From: Elusimicrobiota bacterium
GTDB lineage: Bacteria > Elusimicrobiota > Elusimicrobia > FEN-1173
Length of the DNA stretch: 64,000 nucleotides
Direction of reading: 5' to 3'
Assembly (NCBI GenBank): GCA_016721625.1
Contig: JADKHR010000001.1
Span: 2,108,001-2,172,000, forward strand
Shown here: positions 26,976 to 35,689 of the stretch, in pieces
Layout: each line of letters begins with the position of its first letter
How positions within the stretch are numbered: position 1 is the stretch's first letter
Notes under the pieces: model-generated
What the model saw: only the letters and a program-made list of their open reading frames with translations
Told to the model about the DNA's origin: nothing
Databases searched by the model: none
Position numbers and translations under genes: made by a program

Positions 26976-28556
26976 ATGGATGACAACCTGGGAGGGCCCA
27001 ATTTGGACAAATGTAAAAGAGGATTCGGCGTCCTTGTCCGGAGCGTGAAGAGAATGCTTCTAACACCGTATTGTTTTCTCGCCATGATCCTGGTGTTCGG
27101 ATTGTTAATCCTTTATATCCGGATCATCACGGTCAACTTCCACGCCATGGGTCCTCTGGCCTTTCTGTGGATGTTCGTTTTTGCTTTTCTCATCATGAAT
27201 GTCGCACGAATGTTTGTCTGTAGCCTCTATACACTTCTTTTCCCTCCGCCCAAAACTCCGGAACGCTTCCTGTCGGAATTTCCCAGGACGGCGATTCTCT
27301 ACACCGTCCGGGCGGAATCTTGCGGTCTTTTCGAAAGAATGGAATACACCTTTCGGAACAATTACTGCGGAAATGTCGATCTTTGGATTGCGAGCGGCGA
27401 TGCCCCCGAATCGTTTTTGGCCTATGAACTCAGTGTCTTGCGTCGTCTCCAGCGACGTTTCGGGGAAGAACGGGTCAAGAGGTTTCACGTCAGCGACCCC
27501 GCCAAAAAGAAAAGGGAAATGATGGAACAATGGCTGAAAGAACACGGCCATCATTACCGTTACTTTGTCAATTGCGATGGGGACAGTCTCTTGCCGGAAA
27601 ACTTTCTGTTGAAACTCTTAAGAAAAGCGGCGCATCCCGCGAACCGAGACGTTGCCATCTTTCAAGCTTCCATCCGGATTGCCAATGCTAAAACTCATTA
27701 TAGTCACCTCCAAGTGGTTGGAAATAGGATTGGCCTCCGCCTCTATGTGGCTACGGAACAGAATGCCTTTGGCCGCGGTCTCTATTGGGGACACAATGCC
27801 CTGGTCCGCATCGATTCTTTCATAGGAGTTTCTATTCCTCCTGGAGTTCTTAGCCATGACATTTGGGAAACCGCCTATTTGGATAAGGCGGGCCAGCGAA
27901 CCGTTTTTTGTCCGGATGTCGTCAGTTTTGAGGAAGCCCCAGCGAACTACCTGGAATCGCGCAAACGGTCCGCGCGATGGGCCAAGGGAACGTTGCAATC
28001 TTGGAAGTTGATCTTCGACGGGGGAATTTCACTTCCCAGCCGGTTCTATGTTTTTGACGGAGTCTATTCCTATCTGTCGAACTTGATTTTTCTCGGTTGG
28101 GTCTATTTCGGCATATATCTGGAGAAGACGAGCATTTGGAGCGACATGGTCGGAATGCGGTATATTACGACGTGCGTCGTGTTGTCCATCGTTTTTCTGC
28201 ACAAACTGGCCGCCGCCCGGGGCGTTCGGGATGTCCTCAGCATTTTCCACGAGATTTTTATTTCCACCATTCTAAGTATGAACAACCTGTTCTATACCTC
28301 TTTGGCTCTCCTCCAGATGCCTTTTCATAAGAAATCCGTTTGGGTTCCCATGAAAAAGGATCCACGGGAAACGCTCAGCTTTAAGGACACCTTTCTAAAC
28401 TTCTGGCCCAGCACGGCTCTCGGAGTCGGAAGCACTTTCGTGGCTTTTCGATTCGCCCCTCAATGGGGGATTTGCTCCATCCCCATGCTGGCCAGTTTTC
28501 TGCTTTCCATCCCCACGATCTACTTTACGGCCAAAATCCGAACAGGGGAGCTTTAA
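26976..28556 (+). CDS. OpgH/MdoH-like membrane glycosyltransferase (GT2)
   Basis: A 526-residue inner-membrane GT2 enzyme. Two TM segments near residues 30-80 precede the catalytic domain. It has NCDGDSLL (Asp201/Asp203, the DxD metal site), YWGHNALVRIDSF, LSHDIWETAYLDKAG (the catalytic Asp region), EEAPANYLESRKRSARWAKGTLQ (the R-x-x-RW acceptor motif), then about five TM segments. These match OpgH, which makes and exports the beta-1,2-glucan backbone of osmoregulated periplasmic glucans. OpgH itself is about 850 residues, and this is the compact core. It starts six bases after hlyD (a TTG at 27003 after GGGAGGG is an alternative start). A role as combined synthase and inner-membrane export partner is inferred. 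Confidence 0.75.
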   Translation: MDDNLGGPNLDKCKRGFGVLVRSVKRMLLTPYCFLAMILVFGLLILYIRIITVNFHAMGPLAFLWMFVFAFLIMNVARMFVCSLYTLLFPPPKTPERFLSEFPRTAILYTVRAESCGLFERMEYTFRNNYCGNVDLWIASGDAPESFLAYELSVLRRLQRRFGEERVKRFHVSDPAKKKREMMEQWLKEHGHHYRYFVNCDGDSLLPENFLLKLLRKAAHPANRDVAIFQASIRIANAKTHYSHLQVVGNRIGLRLYVATEQNAFGRGLYWGHNALVRIDSFIGVSIPPGVLSHDIWETAYLDKAGQRTVFCPDVVSFEEAPANYLESRKRSARWAKGTLQSWKLIFDGGISLPSRFYVFDGVYSYLSNLIFLGWVYFGIYLEKTSIWSDMVGMRYITTCVVLSIVFLHKLAAARGVRDVLSIFHEIFISTILSMNNLFYTSLALLQMPFHKKSVWVPMKKDPRETLSFKDTFLNFWPSTALGVGSTFVAFRFAPQWGICSIPMLASFLLSIPTIYFTAKIRTGEL

Positions 28557-28679
28557 ATGGAGACGAAAATGAAGCCGCTGTTCCGGTTTCGGGGTTGGGG
28601 CGCCGGGCATTCACTCCCGGCGATTAACGCGGTGGAATTGAGGGTTAACGAATCGAGGACTTTAAAGGAGAATCCATGA
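28557..28679 (+). CDS. Small 40-residue ORF coupled to genes on both sides
   Basis: This ORF starts directly at the stop of the OpgH-like gene (TAA then ATG, no gap) and its TGA overlaps the ATG of the next glycosyltransferase. AGGGGAG lies six bases before its ATG, a good ribosome-binding site. The peptide begins METKMKPLFRFRGWGAGHSL and ends ESRTLKENP. It is basic, has no Cys, no hydrophobic segment and no recognised homology. It could be a small partner of the membrane glycosyltransferase, a peptide substrate, or just a coupling leader for the GT2 gene. The tight two-sided coupling is the main support. Confidence 0.45.
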   Translation: METKMKPLFRFRGWGAGHSLPAINAVELRVNESRTLKENP

Positions 28680-29809
28680 CCCGGCGGCCTTTCGTTTCAA
28701 TCATCGGTCCTTTCTACAACGAAGAGGATTATATCCGGGATACGCTCTCTTCTCTGGCCGCTCAAGTGGACCATTCGGGGAATCTATTCGACCGTGAGTC
28801 TTTCGAGATCATCCTTGTTGATAATAGGAGTACGGACGGCACGTTGGAGGTCATTAAGACATTTTCCGCAGAAAATCCCGGATTAAAATTTAAAGTGCTG
28901 AAAGAGATGGAAAAAGGCCATATCCATGCAAGGATCAGCGGTATGCGGTTTGCCATTCATCATCAAAATGGGCCCCATGTGCTTGTCGGAATTGACACCG
29001 ATACTCTTTTTCCAAAACGATGGCTTCAGTCTCTTCTGGATTGCCTTGAACAAGAGGACGCTTCCGCTTGCGGATCGCCAGGGTATTTCACCGGGGAAAT
29101 GTGGCTAACGGCGCGCCGCTTATCAGAGCGTTATCTGCGGGAGGTCGGCACTCTCTTCTTCGATCCCGAAACCGTTGAGAAATTGGGAGCAAAAGGGAAA
29201 AGATATTTGTTCACACAGGAAGTTTTCAAGGATTTTGAACGTCCTTTTTCCGACTGCGGATTTGCCATCAAGAAAGAGGCTTACCTGAGAGCTGGGGGGT
29301 ACCGAATCGAACACCAAAAAGCCAACCCGTCGCAGGAACTTCTTGCGGAAGGGTGGAGATTAAAGTTTCAGCTTGACCATCTCGGGGAAAAAGTTTCATA
29401 CACAGATAAAACATTTTTCACGACAAGTCCAAGGCGCTTTCTGCAAGATTCCGTTGGGATGTTTGACGGAACAACGTATGATACCATGGCGGACTATCGC
29501 TCCCGCGTTCGCCAAAGCGATTTCATGAAATTGGACTCCATCGCCGGTAGGCTCAATTTCCGTCATTTACAGGCTTATGTCGTGCGGAATTATATGCTCC
29601 TTCCATGCCTGACCAAGGCGCCGCTCCTCCAAAAGAACCGGCGATATTTCGCCGGTTTTTATGACGAACTAGAGGCGGACCTGAAGCGGCTCAGGGATTC
29701 TTTGGATTGGAAGGACAGCAATTCAATCTTTGAGACCGGTTACACAGTAACCGAAAAGTACTTTGATAAAGTGTTGAACGTCGTATCCCAATTAGAGTTT
29801 AGGGCCTAA
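28676..29809 (+). CDS. Family 2 glycosyltransferase (cytosolic)
   Basis: A 377-residue GT-A glycosyltransferase without TM segments. VSIIGPFYNEEDYIRDTLSSL is the N-terminal nucleotide-sugar fold, EIILVDNRSTDGTLEVI the central motif, and VGIDTDTLFPKRWL the DxD-type metal site. SDCGFAIKKEAYLRAGGY resembles the acceptor-side motif of GT2 enzymes. AAAGGAGAA precedes the ATG, which overlaps the small ORF upstream. The C-terminal 100 residues are helical and unassigned. It probably adds sugars to the product built by the OpgH-like synthase. Confidence 0.85.
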   Translation: MTRRPFVSIIGPFYNEEDYIRDTLSSLAAQVDHSGNLFDRESFEIILVDNRSTDGTLEVIKTFSAENPGLKFKVLKEMEKGHIHARISGMRFAIHHQNGPHVLVGIDTDTLFPKRWLQSLLDCLEQEDASACGSPGYFTGEMWLTARRLSERYLREVGTLFFDPETVEKLGAKGKRYLFTQEVFKDFERPFSDCGFAIKKEAYLRAGGYRIEHQKANPSQELLAEGWRLKFQLDHLGEKVSYTDKTFFTTSPRRFLQDSVGMFDGTTYDTMADYRSRVRQSDFMKLDSIAGRLNFRHLQAYVVRNYMLLPCLTKAPLLQKNRRYFAGFYDELEADLKRLRDSLDWKDSNSIFETGYTVTEKYFDKVLNVVSQLEFRA

Positions 29810-29838
29810 AAAGGCTGATTGAATCGCTGGAGGAACCC

Positions 29839-31533
29839 TTGCGATACCTGATTACAGCGGCTTTGCCTTACATCAACAATGTCCCACATCTGGGTCACAT
29901 GGCGGGTTCTCATTTGCCCGCGGATATTTTTTACCGTTACGCCAAGATGCGTGGGGATGACTGCGCTTTCGTCGGAGGCTCTGACGAATACGGAACGCCT
30001 TCGCTCATGGCGGCGCGCAAGTTGGGCGTTCCGGTCCGCACGTTGGTGGACGCCTTGCACCCCATTCACAAAAACATTTACGACTGGTTCCAGATTTCCT
30101 ATGACAACTATTCGCGCACCAGCAACGAAACCCATTCAACGACGGTCAACGAGGTCTTTCAACGCATCCTGGAAACGGGCGGCATCGAGGAGAAGGAAAT
30201 GGAGATGTATTATTGCGTCACGGACGATCAATTCTTGTCGGATCGGTTCGTGAGTGGTAAATGCCCTCGTTGTTTTTTTGAAAAGGCGAACGGAGACCAA
30301 TGTGAGCGATGCGGAACCTTGATTAACGTCGGCGACCTGATTGAAGCGGCGTGCGTTCTGTGCGGCCGGAACGCGGCCGTAAAAACAACCAGGCACCTCT
30401 TCTTCAAACTGAAGGCTTATGAGAAAAAAATTGACAATTTCATCAACGAAAAAAAAGGTCTTTGGAGAGAAACGGTCGTTCACGTGGCGCAGGAATGGTT
30501 GAAAGCCGGCTTGCGGGACAGAAGCATCACGCGCGATCTTCCTTGGGGCGTGAGGATTAATCTCCCCGGTTTAGAAAACAAAGTTGTGTATGTGTGGTTT
30601 GAGGCCTTGATCGGGTATATTTCGTTCACCAAGGAGCTTGGGGACTCGATCTATAAGAAATTTTGGGAAGATCCGGATGCGCGAGTTGTTCATTTCCTCG
30701 GTAAAGACAACATTCCGTTCCACACCGTTTTCTGGCCCGCCATGCTCATGGCTCACGGGCATTTAAATCTTCCTTATTCTGTGTCCGGTTACCAATATCT
30801 CACGTTTGAGGGAAAGAAGTTTTCAAAAAGCGAGGGGGTGGGGGTTTTTTGTTACGGGTTGCCAGAGAGTGGAATAGAGGTTGATACGTTGCGGAGCTAC
30901 CTCACTCAAATATTGCCCGAGAGTAAAGACGCGGACTTCAAATGGGAAGAATATAAAGCGTTCGTGAACAGCGAGCTGATCGGGAAGTTTGGAAACTTTT
31001 TTAACCGTGTGATCAGCATGATTCATCGTTATTTCGGTGCAAGCATCCACCTGAAAGAATTCAGCTTGGATCCTCTGGATCAGGAGTTTGTCAAAAGTTG
31101 CACGGCAAAAATCCATCTCATTGACGAACTTTTGGGGAAAATCCAAATCAGGGACGCTTACCGTGAAGTCATTAATTTGGCGACGCTGGGAAACCAATAT
31201 CTCAGCACCAAAGCTCCTTGGGATCTGGCAAAAGCGAATAAAATGGAAGAAGTTGGCCGCACTCTCCATCTGTGTTTGAATTTGGCCAGAGCATTGGCCG
31301 TCGTGGCGTTTCCTTTCACTCCGCTGTCGATGGAAAGAGTTTGGGCAGAACAATTGAAAATGCGCGTCGATATTAGGAAATGCTGGGGTTTGGCCGATTC
31401 ATTGGTCTGTTTGCCTGGCGACCACGAGATCGGGGACCCTCTGCCTCTCTACAAGAAGATCGAAGAAACGGATATTGAGCGATTTCGGCAAAAGACCTCC
31501 ACCGATTTCAACTTGGAGTCGTTGGTTCGATGA
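29839..31533 (+). CDS. metG: Methionyl-tRNA synthetase (class I)
   Basis: A 564-residue class I aaRS charging tRNA(Met) with methionine. ALPYINNVPHLGHMAGSHLP carries the HIGH-type motif (residues 17-20), and FVGGSDEYGTPS follows. CPRC and CERC make one zinc site. CVLCG is a half of the usual second knuckle, so probably only one zinc is bound. VYVWFEALIGYISF and GKDNIPFHTVFWPAML line the methionine pocket. KFSKS (327-331) replaces KMSKS, as in many bacteria. The anticodon-binding helical domain ends at residue 540 and there is no C-terminal OB domain. The TTG start follows GGAGG. Whether it is the cell's only MetRS or a pathway-dedicated paralogue cannot be told here. Its position among glycosyltransferases is unusual. 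Confidence 0.92.
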   Translation: MRYLITAALPYINNVPHLGHMAGSHLPADIFYRYAKMRGDDCAFVGGSDEYGTPSLMAARKLGVPVRTLVDALHPIHKNIYDWFQISYDNYSRTSNETHSTTVNEVFQRILETGGIEEKEMEMYYCVTDDQFLSDRFVSGKCPRCFFEKANGDQCERCGTLINVGDLIEAACVLCGRNAAVKTTRHLFFKLKAYEKKIDNFINEKKGLWRETVVHVAQEWLKAGLRDRSITRDLPWGVRINLPGLENKVVYVWFEALIGYISFTKELGDSIYKKFWEDPDARVVHFLGKDNIPFHTVFWPAMLMAHGHLNLPYSVSGYQYLTFEGKKFSKSEGVGVFCYGLPESGIEVDTLRSYLTQILPESKDADFKWEEYKAFVNSELIGKFGNFFNRVISMIHRYFGASIHLKEFSLDPLDQEFVKSCTAKIHLIDELLGKIQIRDAYREVINLATLGNQYLSTKAPWDLAKANKMEEVGRTLHLCLNLARALAVVAFPFTPLSMERVWAEQLKMRVDIRKCWGLADSLVCLPGDHEIGDPLPLYKKIEETDIERFRQKTSTDFNLESLVR

Positions 31534-31539
31534 GGGAGC

Positions 31540-33216
31540 ATGAACACAAACGCTGAAAACAGGTTCTTCGGTGTTCACCAGGACATTAGAAAGGTCCTTG
31601 GCGTATTCCAGGCGGGCCTCTTAGAAGAAGAAGGGCTGTTGCTTGGATCAGACCTTCCTCGGATCCCGGAGCCCGCTGGGGGTGTTTCGAGTGGGTGGAA
31701 GGGGTTGGAAAGATATGGGTGTTTGGACGCACTCCCAAAGGATCCGGAACAGGTCGTGCGCGGGATCGTCCGTGATTTTTTCCCAGGGGCTGTGCGATGG
31801 GAGAGTCCTCAGTCCCATTTTAATGTCGGCACGGCGGTGAATGTGGCGGCTTCGGCCGTGTCCATGCTGGCGGGGGCGACAAATATTTATCTAATTAATG
31901 ATGAACTGGCAGGCAATTCGATCCTGGGCGAAAAGTTGGTCGCCAATATTCTTGCCAAATTGGCGGGTTTAGATCCCATGCGGACATGGGGTATATTTAC
32001 TTTCGGAGGGACAGGTACGCATCTGTATGGTCTCCGCATCGGATTGCGAAAGGCATGTCCCGAAGCGGACAAGGTCGGGATGCAAGGCAATTGCAGTGTG
32101 CTCTTCGCCGAAGACTCCCATTTTGGGAATATGCGAAGTGCGGAATGGCTTGGTGTAGGAAAGGATAATATGACACTCATTAAGGCTCAACCGGATCGGA
32201 CGACCGATCTGGCTGAGCTTGAAGAAAAGGCCCGTAAAGTTCTTCGAGACGGACGACGATTGGGGTGCATTGTGTTGAACGGAGGAACCACCTATAACCA
32301 CACAATCGATCCCATACGCCGTGTCGTGGAACTTCGAAACCAGCTGGCGAAAGAGTTCTCTCTTCCCTACAAACCGCACCTCCACGTTGATAGTGTGATC
32401 GGTTGGAGTTGGCTCATGTTTCGGGGCTATGATTTTGAGGCAAATCCCTTGGACATACCCACAACCGCTTTGGAGAAGACAAAGAAACAGTACGAACGGA
32501 TCCGTGACGTTGGGCTCGCGGATTCGTGGGGGGTCGATTTCCATAAAGGAGTTGGTTCTTGCCCGTTGCCTTGTTCCATCGTTATGATCAACGATAACAA
32601 TGAGTTGAAACATCTTAAACGTGGGCAAGCCGAATTGTTTGCAATGCATCAGCTCGCCTATGAATACAGTGCTTTGAATCCCGTTGATTACACCCTGGAA
32701 ACCTCCCGCGCTTCGTCCGCCCCTCTGGCGGCCCTCGCTTCATTCCATGCGCTTGGACAGGAGTGGTACCAAAGGCATTTATCGAACTTAGTTCACATCG
32801 CGGATTGTGAGCGTCGCGCCATAGACCAACAGTCGGATATGGCCGTTGTCAACCATTTCTCTGACGGGTTCGCTACATTTTTTCGAATCTATCCGAAAAC
32901 CCTGAATGGGAAAACCACATTTCTCATTGAAAATGAGGAATCCCATACGGAGGCGGCATCTCTCACAAAAGCAATGAACGATTACATCGAGCGTTTTTTC
33001 AAATGGGCGAATAAGAATAGGATCGGCAAGGACGGGGGACCCCTCTATTCAAAAAGCAAATGTTTGTGGGTCGGTCCATCGGGGGTCGGGCTTTCCGCAT
33101 TAAAGCTGTATCCCACATCTCCCTATATTAAGGAAACCGATGCCCACCGGTGCATCGAGGCCATCCGACGCCATAAAGACGAGTTTGACAGGCTAGAGTC
33201 CCTGGGTGTTATTTGA
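31540..33216 (+). CDS. PLP-dependent group II amino-acid decarboxylase
   Basis: A 558-residue fold-type I decarboxylase of the glutamate/aromatic/diaminobutyrate group. SHFNVGTAVNVAASAVSML is the substrate-side N-terminal segment, FTFGGTGTHLYGLRIGLRKA binds the PLP phosphate, LHVDSVIGWSW has the HxD pair, and SWGVDFHKGVGSCPLPCS carries PLP Lys336. It starts seven bases after metG, with GAGGGAG before the ATG. The group includes enzymes for Glu, Asp, Tyr, His, Ser and Met, and the substrate cannot be read from the sequence. Adjacent MetRS and SerRS genes make methionine or serine worth testing. It may supply an amine for decorating the exported product. Confidence 0.85.
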   Translation: MNTNAENRFFGVHQDIRKVLGVFQAGLLEEEGLLLGSDLPRIPEPAGGVSSGWKGLERYGCLDALPKDPEQVVRGIVRDFFPGAVRWESPQSHFNVGTAVNVAASAVSMLAGATNIYLINDELAGNSILGEKLVANILAKLAGLDPMRTWGIFTFGGTGTHLYGLRIGLRKACPEADKVGMQGNCSVLFAEDSHFGNMRSAEWLGVGKDNMTLIKAQPDRTTDLAELEEKARKVLRDGRRLGCIVLNGGTTYNHTIDPIRRVVELRNQLAKEFSLPYKPHLHVDSVIGWSWLMFRGYDFEANPLDIPTTALEKTKKQYERIRDVGLADSWGVDFHKGVGSCPLPCSIVMINDNNELKHLKRGQAELFAMHQLAYEYSALNPVDYTLETSRASSAPLAALASFHALGQEWYQRHLSNLVHIADCERRAIDQQSDMAVVNHFSDGFATFFRIYPKTLNGKTTFLIENEESHTEAASLTKAMNDYIERFFKWANKNRIGKDGGPLYSKSKCLWVGPSGVGLSALKLYPTSPYIKETDAHRCIEAIRRHKDEFDRLESLGVI

Positions 33217-33238
33217 TAGTGAGGACAACATTCGATAA

Positions 33239-34213
33239 ATGATGGGACTCGATGAAAAACAAATGATTCCATTGCCCACCAATCTCTCTCCTGTGGCGGC
33301 TGCATTTCCAACGGCCATGAAGGCAATTTTTCAACGCTTGCACCCAGTTTTTGGTCCTGAGGAATTTCTTTTGTTTGGAGGAGCGGCGATCGATCTTCTG
33401 CGTGACCCCACGGCCCCCGTCGCGGATTACGACATAGCGGTGCGGAACCATCCCGCGAAAATTCGAAGATGTAAAGAGGCGTTGGTGCTAAATGGCTTCG
33501 ATATTGTCGTCAACGAAAGATCGTATTACATACATCGCGATGTGAGGGTGATCTTGGTCGTTGCTAAAAAAGGGGATGAAGTTTTAGACATTAGCTTTCT
33601 AGACGATTTTAGCGATATCGGACTATTTGACGTTGAAACCCTCGTGTGTCGGTTCCCCAAAATAGTTGTTCAAGATCCTTTTCACGCTGTCGCCGCGCTT
33701 AAACGGCGTGAGGTTCGCTTAATCAGAAGATTGGATCAAGAGGATCCTTTTGTTGTCCTTAGTCGTTTTCTGCATTTATGTTCTAAATATGATTTTCCTA
33801 TGCATCAGGGTCCCGAACACAAGGGTCTGCAGGAAGAACTTCTTAAGCGAATTCTTCAAAAAGAGCGAAAGTCGTTGTCTCCCAGCGAACGGGTCTCCCC
33901 GGCCTCCCATTGTTCAATGGTCTTGCGTTCAATGGCGTCCGCCGCAAATCGTTCGATGTTTTTATTGGATTTGAGCGAGTCCGATTGGTTGGGTTTCACC
34001 ATGCCGGAACTTAAAGTTCATCTTTTGTCTCTTGGCGAGGCCCGTCGCCCACTGGAAACAGCGCGAGGGAAAACAGATCTGGTGGAAATATTAATTAATT
34101 CGATGTCGCCCCGTCTGCGGACCGAATTTTTGCAACGTTTAGAATCATTCCGTCCAAGAGTGTGGGATTTGGAGGATCAAATCATTGTGGATCGGCTCGC
34201 CCGCAAAAATTAA
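33239..34213 (+). CDS. Nucleotidyltransferase-fold protein (poly(A) polymerase/CCA-type head)
   Basis: A 324-residue protein. LLFGGAAIDLLRDP followed by VADYDIAVRN matches the GG and DxD motifs of the polymerase-beta nucleotidyltransferase fold as seen in CCA-adding enzymes and related small-molecule nucleotidyltransferases. The next strand, EVLDISFLDDF, could supply the third acidic residue. The C-terminal 150 residues are helical, without a recognised domain. The similarity is limited to the active-site pattern, so it could modify tRNA, a sugar or an antibiotic-like molecule. It lies 22 bases after the decarboxylase. Codon use is AT-rich like its neighbours. Confidence 0.55.
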   Translation: MMGLDEKQMIPLPTNLSPVAAAFPTAMKAIFQRLHPVFGPEEFLLFGGAAIDLLRDPTAPVADYDIAVRNHPAKIRRCKEALVLNGFDIVVNERSYYIHRDVRVILVVAKKGDEVLDISFLDDFSDIGLFDVETLVCRFPKIVVQDPFHAVAALKRREVRLIRRLDQEDPFVVLSRFLHLCSKYDFPMHQGPEHKGLQEELLKRILQKERKSLSPSERVSPASHCSMVLRSMASAANRSMFLLDLSESDWLGFTMPELKVHLLSLGEARRPLETARGKTDLVEILINSMSPRLRTEFLQRLESFRPRVWDLEDQIIVDRLARKN

Positions 34214-34315
34214 TTATTTGAGCTTATCACGGATTGTGAAACTCGCGCCAGGGGCTCCACCCCCAGGGCATGGAAGTCATGATCCTGCGCCTCCCGATGA
34301 AAGGAGAATTCCCCT

Positions 34316-35575
34316 ATGCCCGGTATCCAGCGGGTTCGGCGATCAGCCAAAGAGCGTAACCAGGATCGCCCGACCCTCTCTCTTTGCATGCTCGTCAAAG
34401 ATGGTGGACCATCGCTTCAAAAAGGATTGAACCTGGTTTCCCCTTGGGTGGACGAAATTGTCCTTGTTGACAATGGGTCGCGAGACGCGACTTGCCAAGT
34501 CGCCGCCCAGCATGGGGCACGAATTCTGCACATGGCGGAAGATCTGCGGGATTTCTCGAAGGCGCGCAATTATGCCTTGGAGGCGGCCACAAAACAATGG
34601 ATTCTGGTCATCGATGCGGACGAATTCTTACTGCCAGGCGATATAGAAACCATGAAGGGATTTTTAAAAAATCCGCGTTCGGTCGGTTATCGCCTATTCC
34701 GTTATAACTATTTTCAAAACGGGGGGTGGTTCTTTAGTCCGCCCGCCTGCCGTCTCTTTCAGAGACATCTGCAAGTGCGGTATGAAAATTGCGTCGACGA
34801 GGCCATTGAGCCCACCTTGCGAACGTTGGGGCCGATAGGAACTCTTAATATGAGTCTCCATCACATTGGTTATACGGACCTTACTCACCGCGCGGAAAAA
34901 GTTCAGTTCTATCTCGGACTGGCTGAAACCGCATCGAAAGGAAATCCAGAAAATCATGCCGCTTTGTGGCGACTCGTGTTTCGAGCCTTTCTCTTGAACG
35001 AACATGGAGAATACGGCGAGGCGGATCATTTGTTAGACCGGTTTTTCGCCATGACCACCGAGGCGGACCTGGCCGCGCAGGGAACCCTGCGCGGCTACAT
35101 GTTACAAACAAGGGGAAACGAAAAAGAGGCGGAAGCCGCCTATCTTGATGTCTTGTGCACAAAGGGCGGACATTTCAAATTATCCTGTTATAATAAATTG
35201 GGTGTTATATACTTCAACAGAGGGGATTTGGAGAAGGCGACCGAGTTCTTTCGTTTGGCCCTTCATCGCGGAGGAGGGGTTCACCCTTTTGTGAATCTTG
35301 GGATTTGTCATCTTAAGAAAAGGGAGTTAAACCGCGCGGCCGAGCTTTTTTCTATTGCGCTGGAGGATAATCCGTTCCTTTCTGAAGTTGTTGAATGGAA
35401 ACGAGTCCCACTCAAAAACGATTACTTTTCTCTCATGCAGGATACTGTCCCAGAAATAGAAATGTTTTACCAGTTCATAATCACAAAGGGGCTACTTGCC
35501 CAGAGACATACACAGGAGGGCAACGTTGAAGCCGAAGATCCCGGTTTCGACGGCTCCGATAAATCATCTTTCTGA
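34316..35575 (+). CDS. GT2 glycosyltransferase with C-terminal TPR repeats
   Basis: A 419-residue two-part protein. Residues 20-230 are a GT-A fold: LSLCMLVKDGGPSLQKGL, VDEIVLVDNGSRDATCQVA, RNYALEAATKQWILVIDADEFLL with the DxDE metal motif. Residues 240-380 are tetratricopeptide-like helices, such as CYNKLGVIYFNRGDLEKATEFF and FVNLGICHLKKRELNRAAELF. This plan is shared with SunS-type and other TPR-linked glycosyltransferases, some of which glycosylate peptides or proteins. AAGGAG stands nine bases before the ATG. It ends about 100 bases before the IS3 element. The acceptor is unknown. Confidence 0.82.
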   Translation: MPGIQRVRRSAKERNQDRPTLSLCMLVKDGGPSLQKGLNLVSPWVDEIVLVDNGSRDATCQVAAQHGARILHMAEDLRDFSKARNYALEAATKQWILVIDADEFLLPGDIETMKGFLKNPRSVGYRLFRYNYFQNGGWFFSPPACRLFQRHLQVRYENCVDEAIEPTLRTLGPIGTLNMSLHHIGYTDLTHRAEKVQFYLGLAETASKGNPENHAALWRLVFRAFLLNEHGEYGEADHLLDRFFAMTTEADLAAQGTLRGYMLQTRGNEKEAEAAYLDVLCTKGGHFKLSCYNKLGVIYFNRGDLEKATEFFRLALHRGGGVHPFVNLGICHLKKRELNRAAELFSIALEDNPFLSEVVEWKRVPLKNDYFSLMQDTVPEIEMFYQFIITKGLLAQRHTQEGNVEAEDPGFDGSDKSSF

Positions 35576-35689
35576 TTCCTGTTGGGAATTTGGCGAAATA
35601 GGTCGGCGCCAAGAAAATGCGCTTTCAAGCCTTTGAAAGGGAACAATCAACTATGCCTCGATGGCCACTGGTTTGTACTGCCCCCGTTT

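Noticed and set aside
29839..31533. Annotating MetRS as a confirmed pathway-specific paralogue
   Set aside because: All catalytic motifs are normal and no second copy can be seen in this window, so the housekeeping role cannot be excluded.
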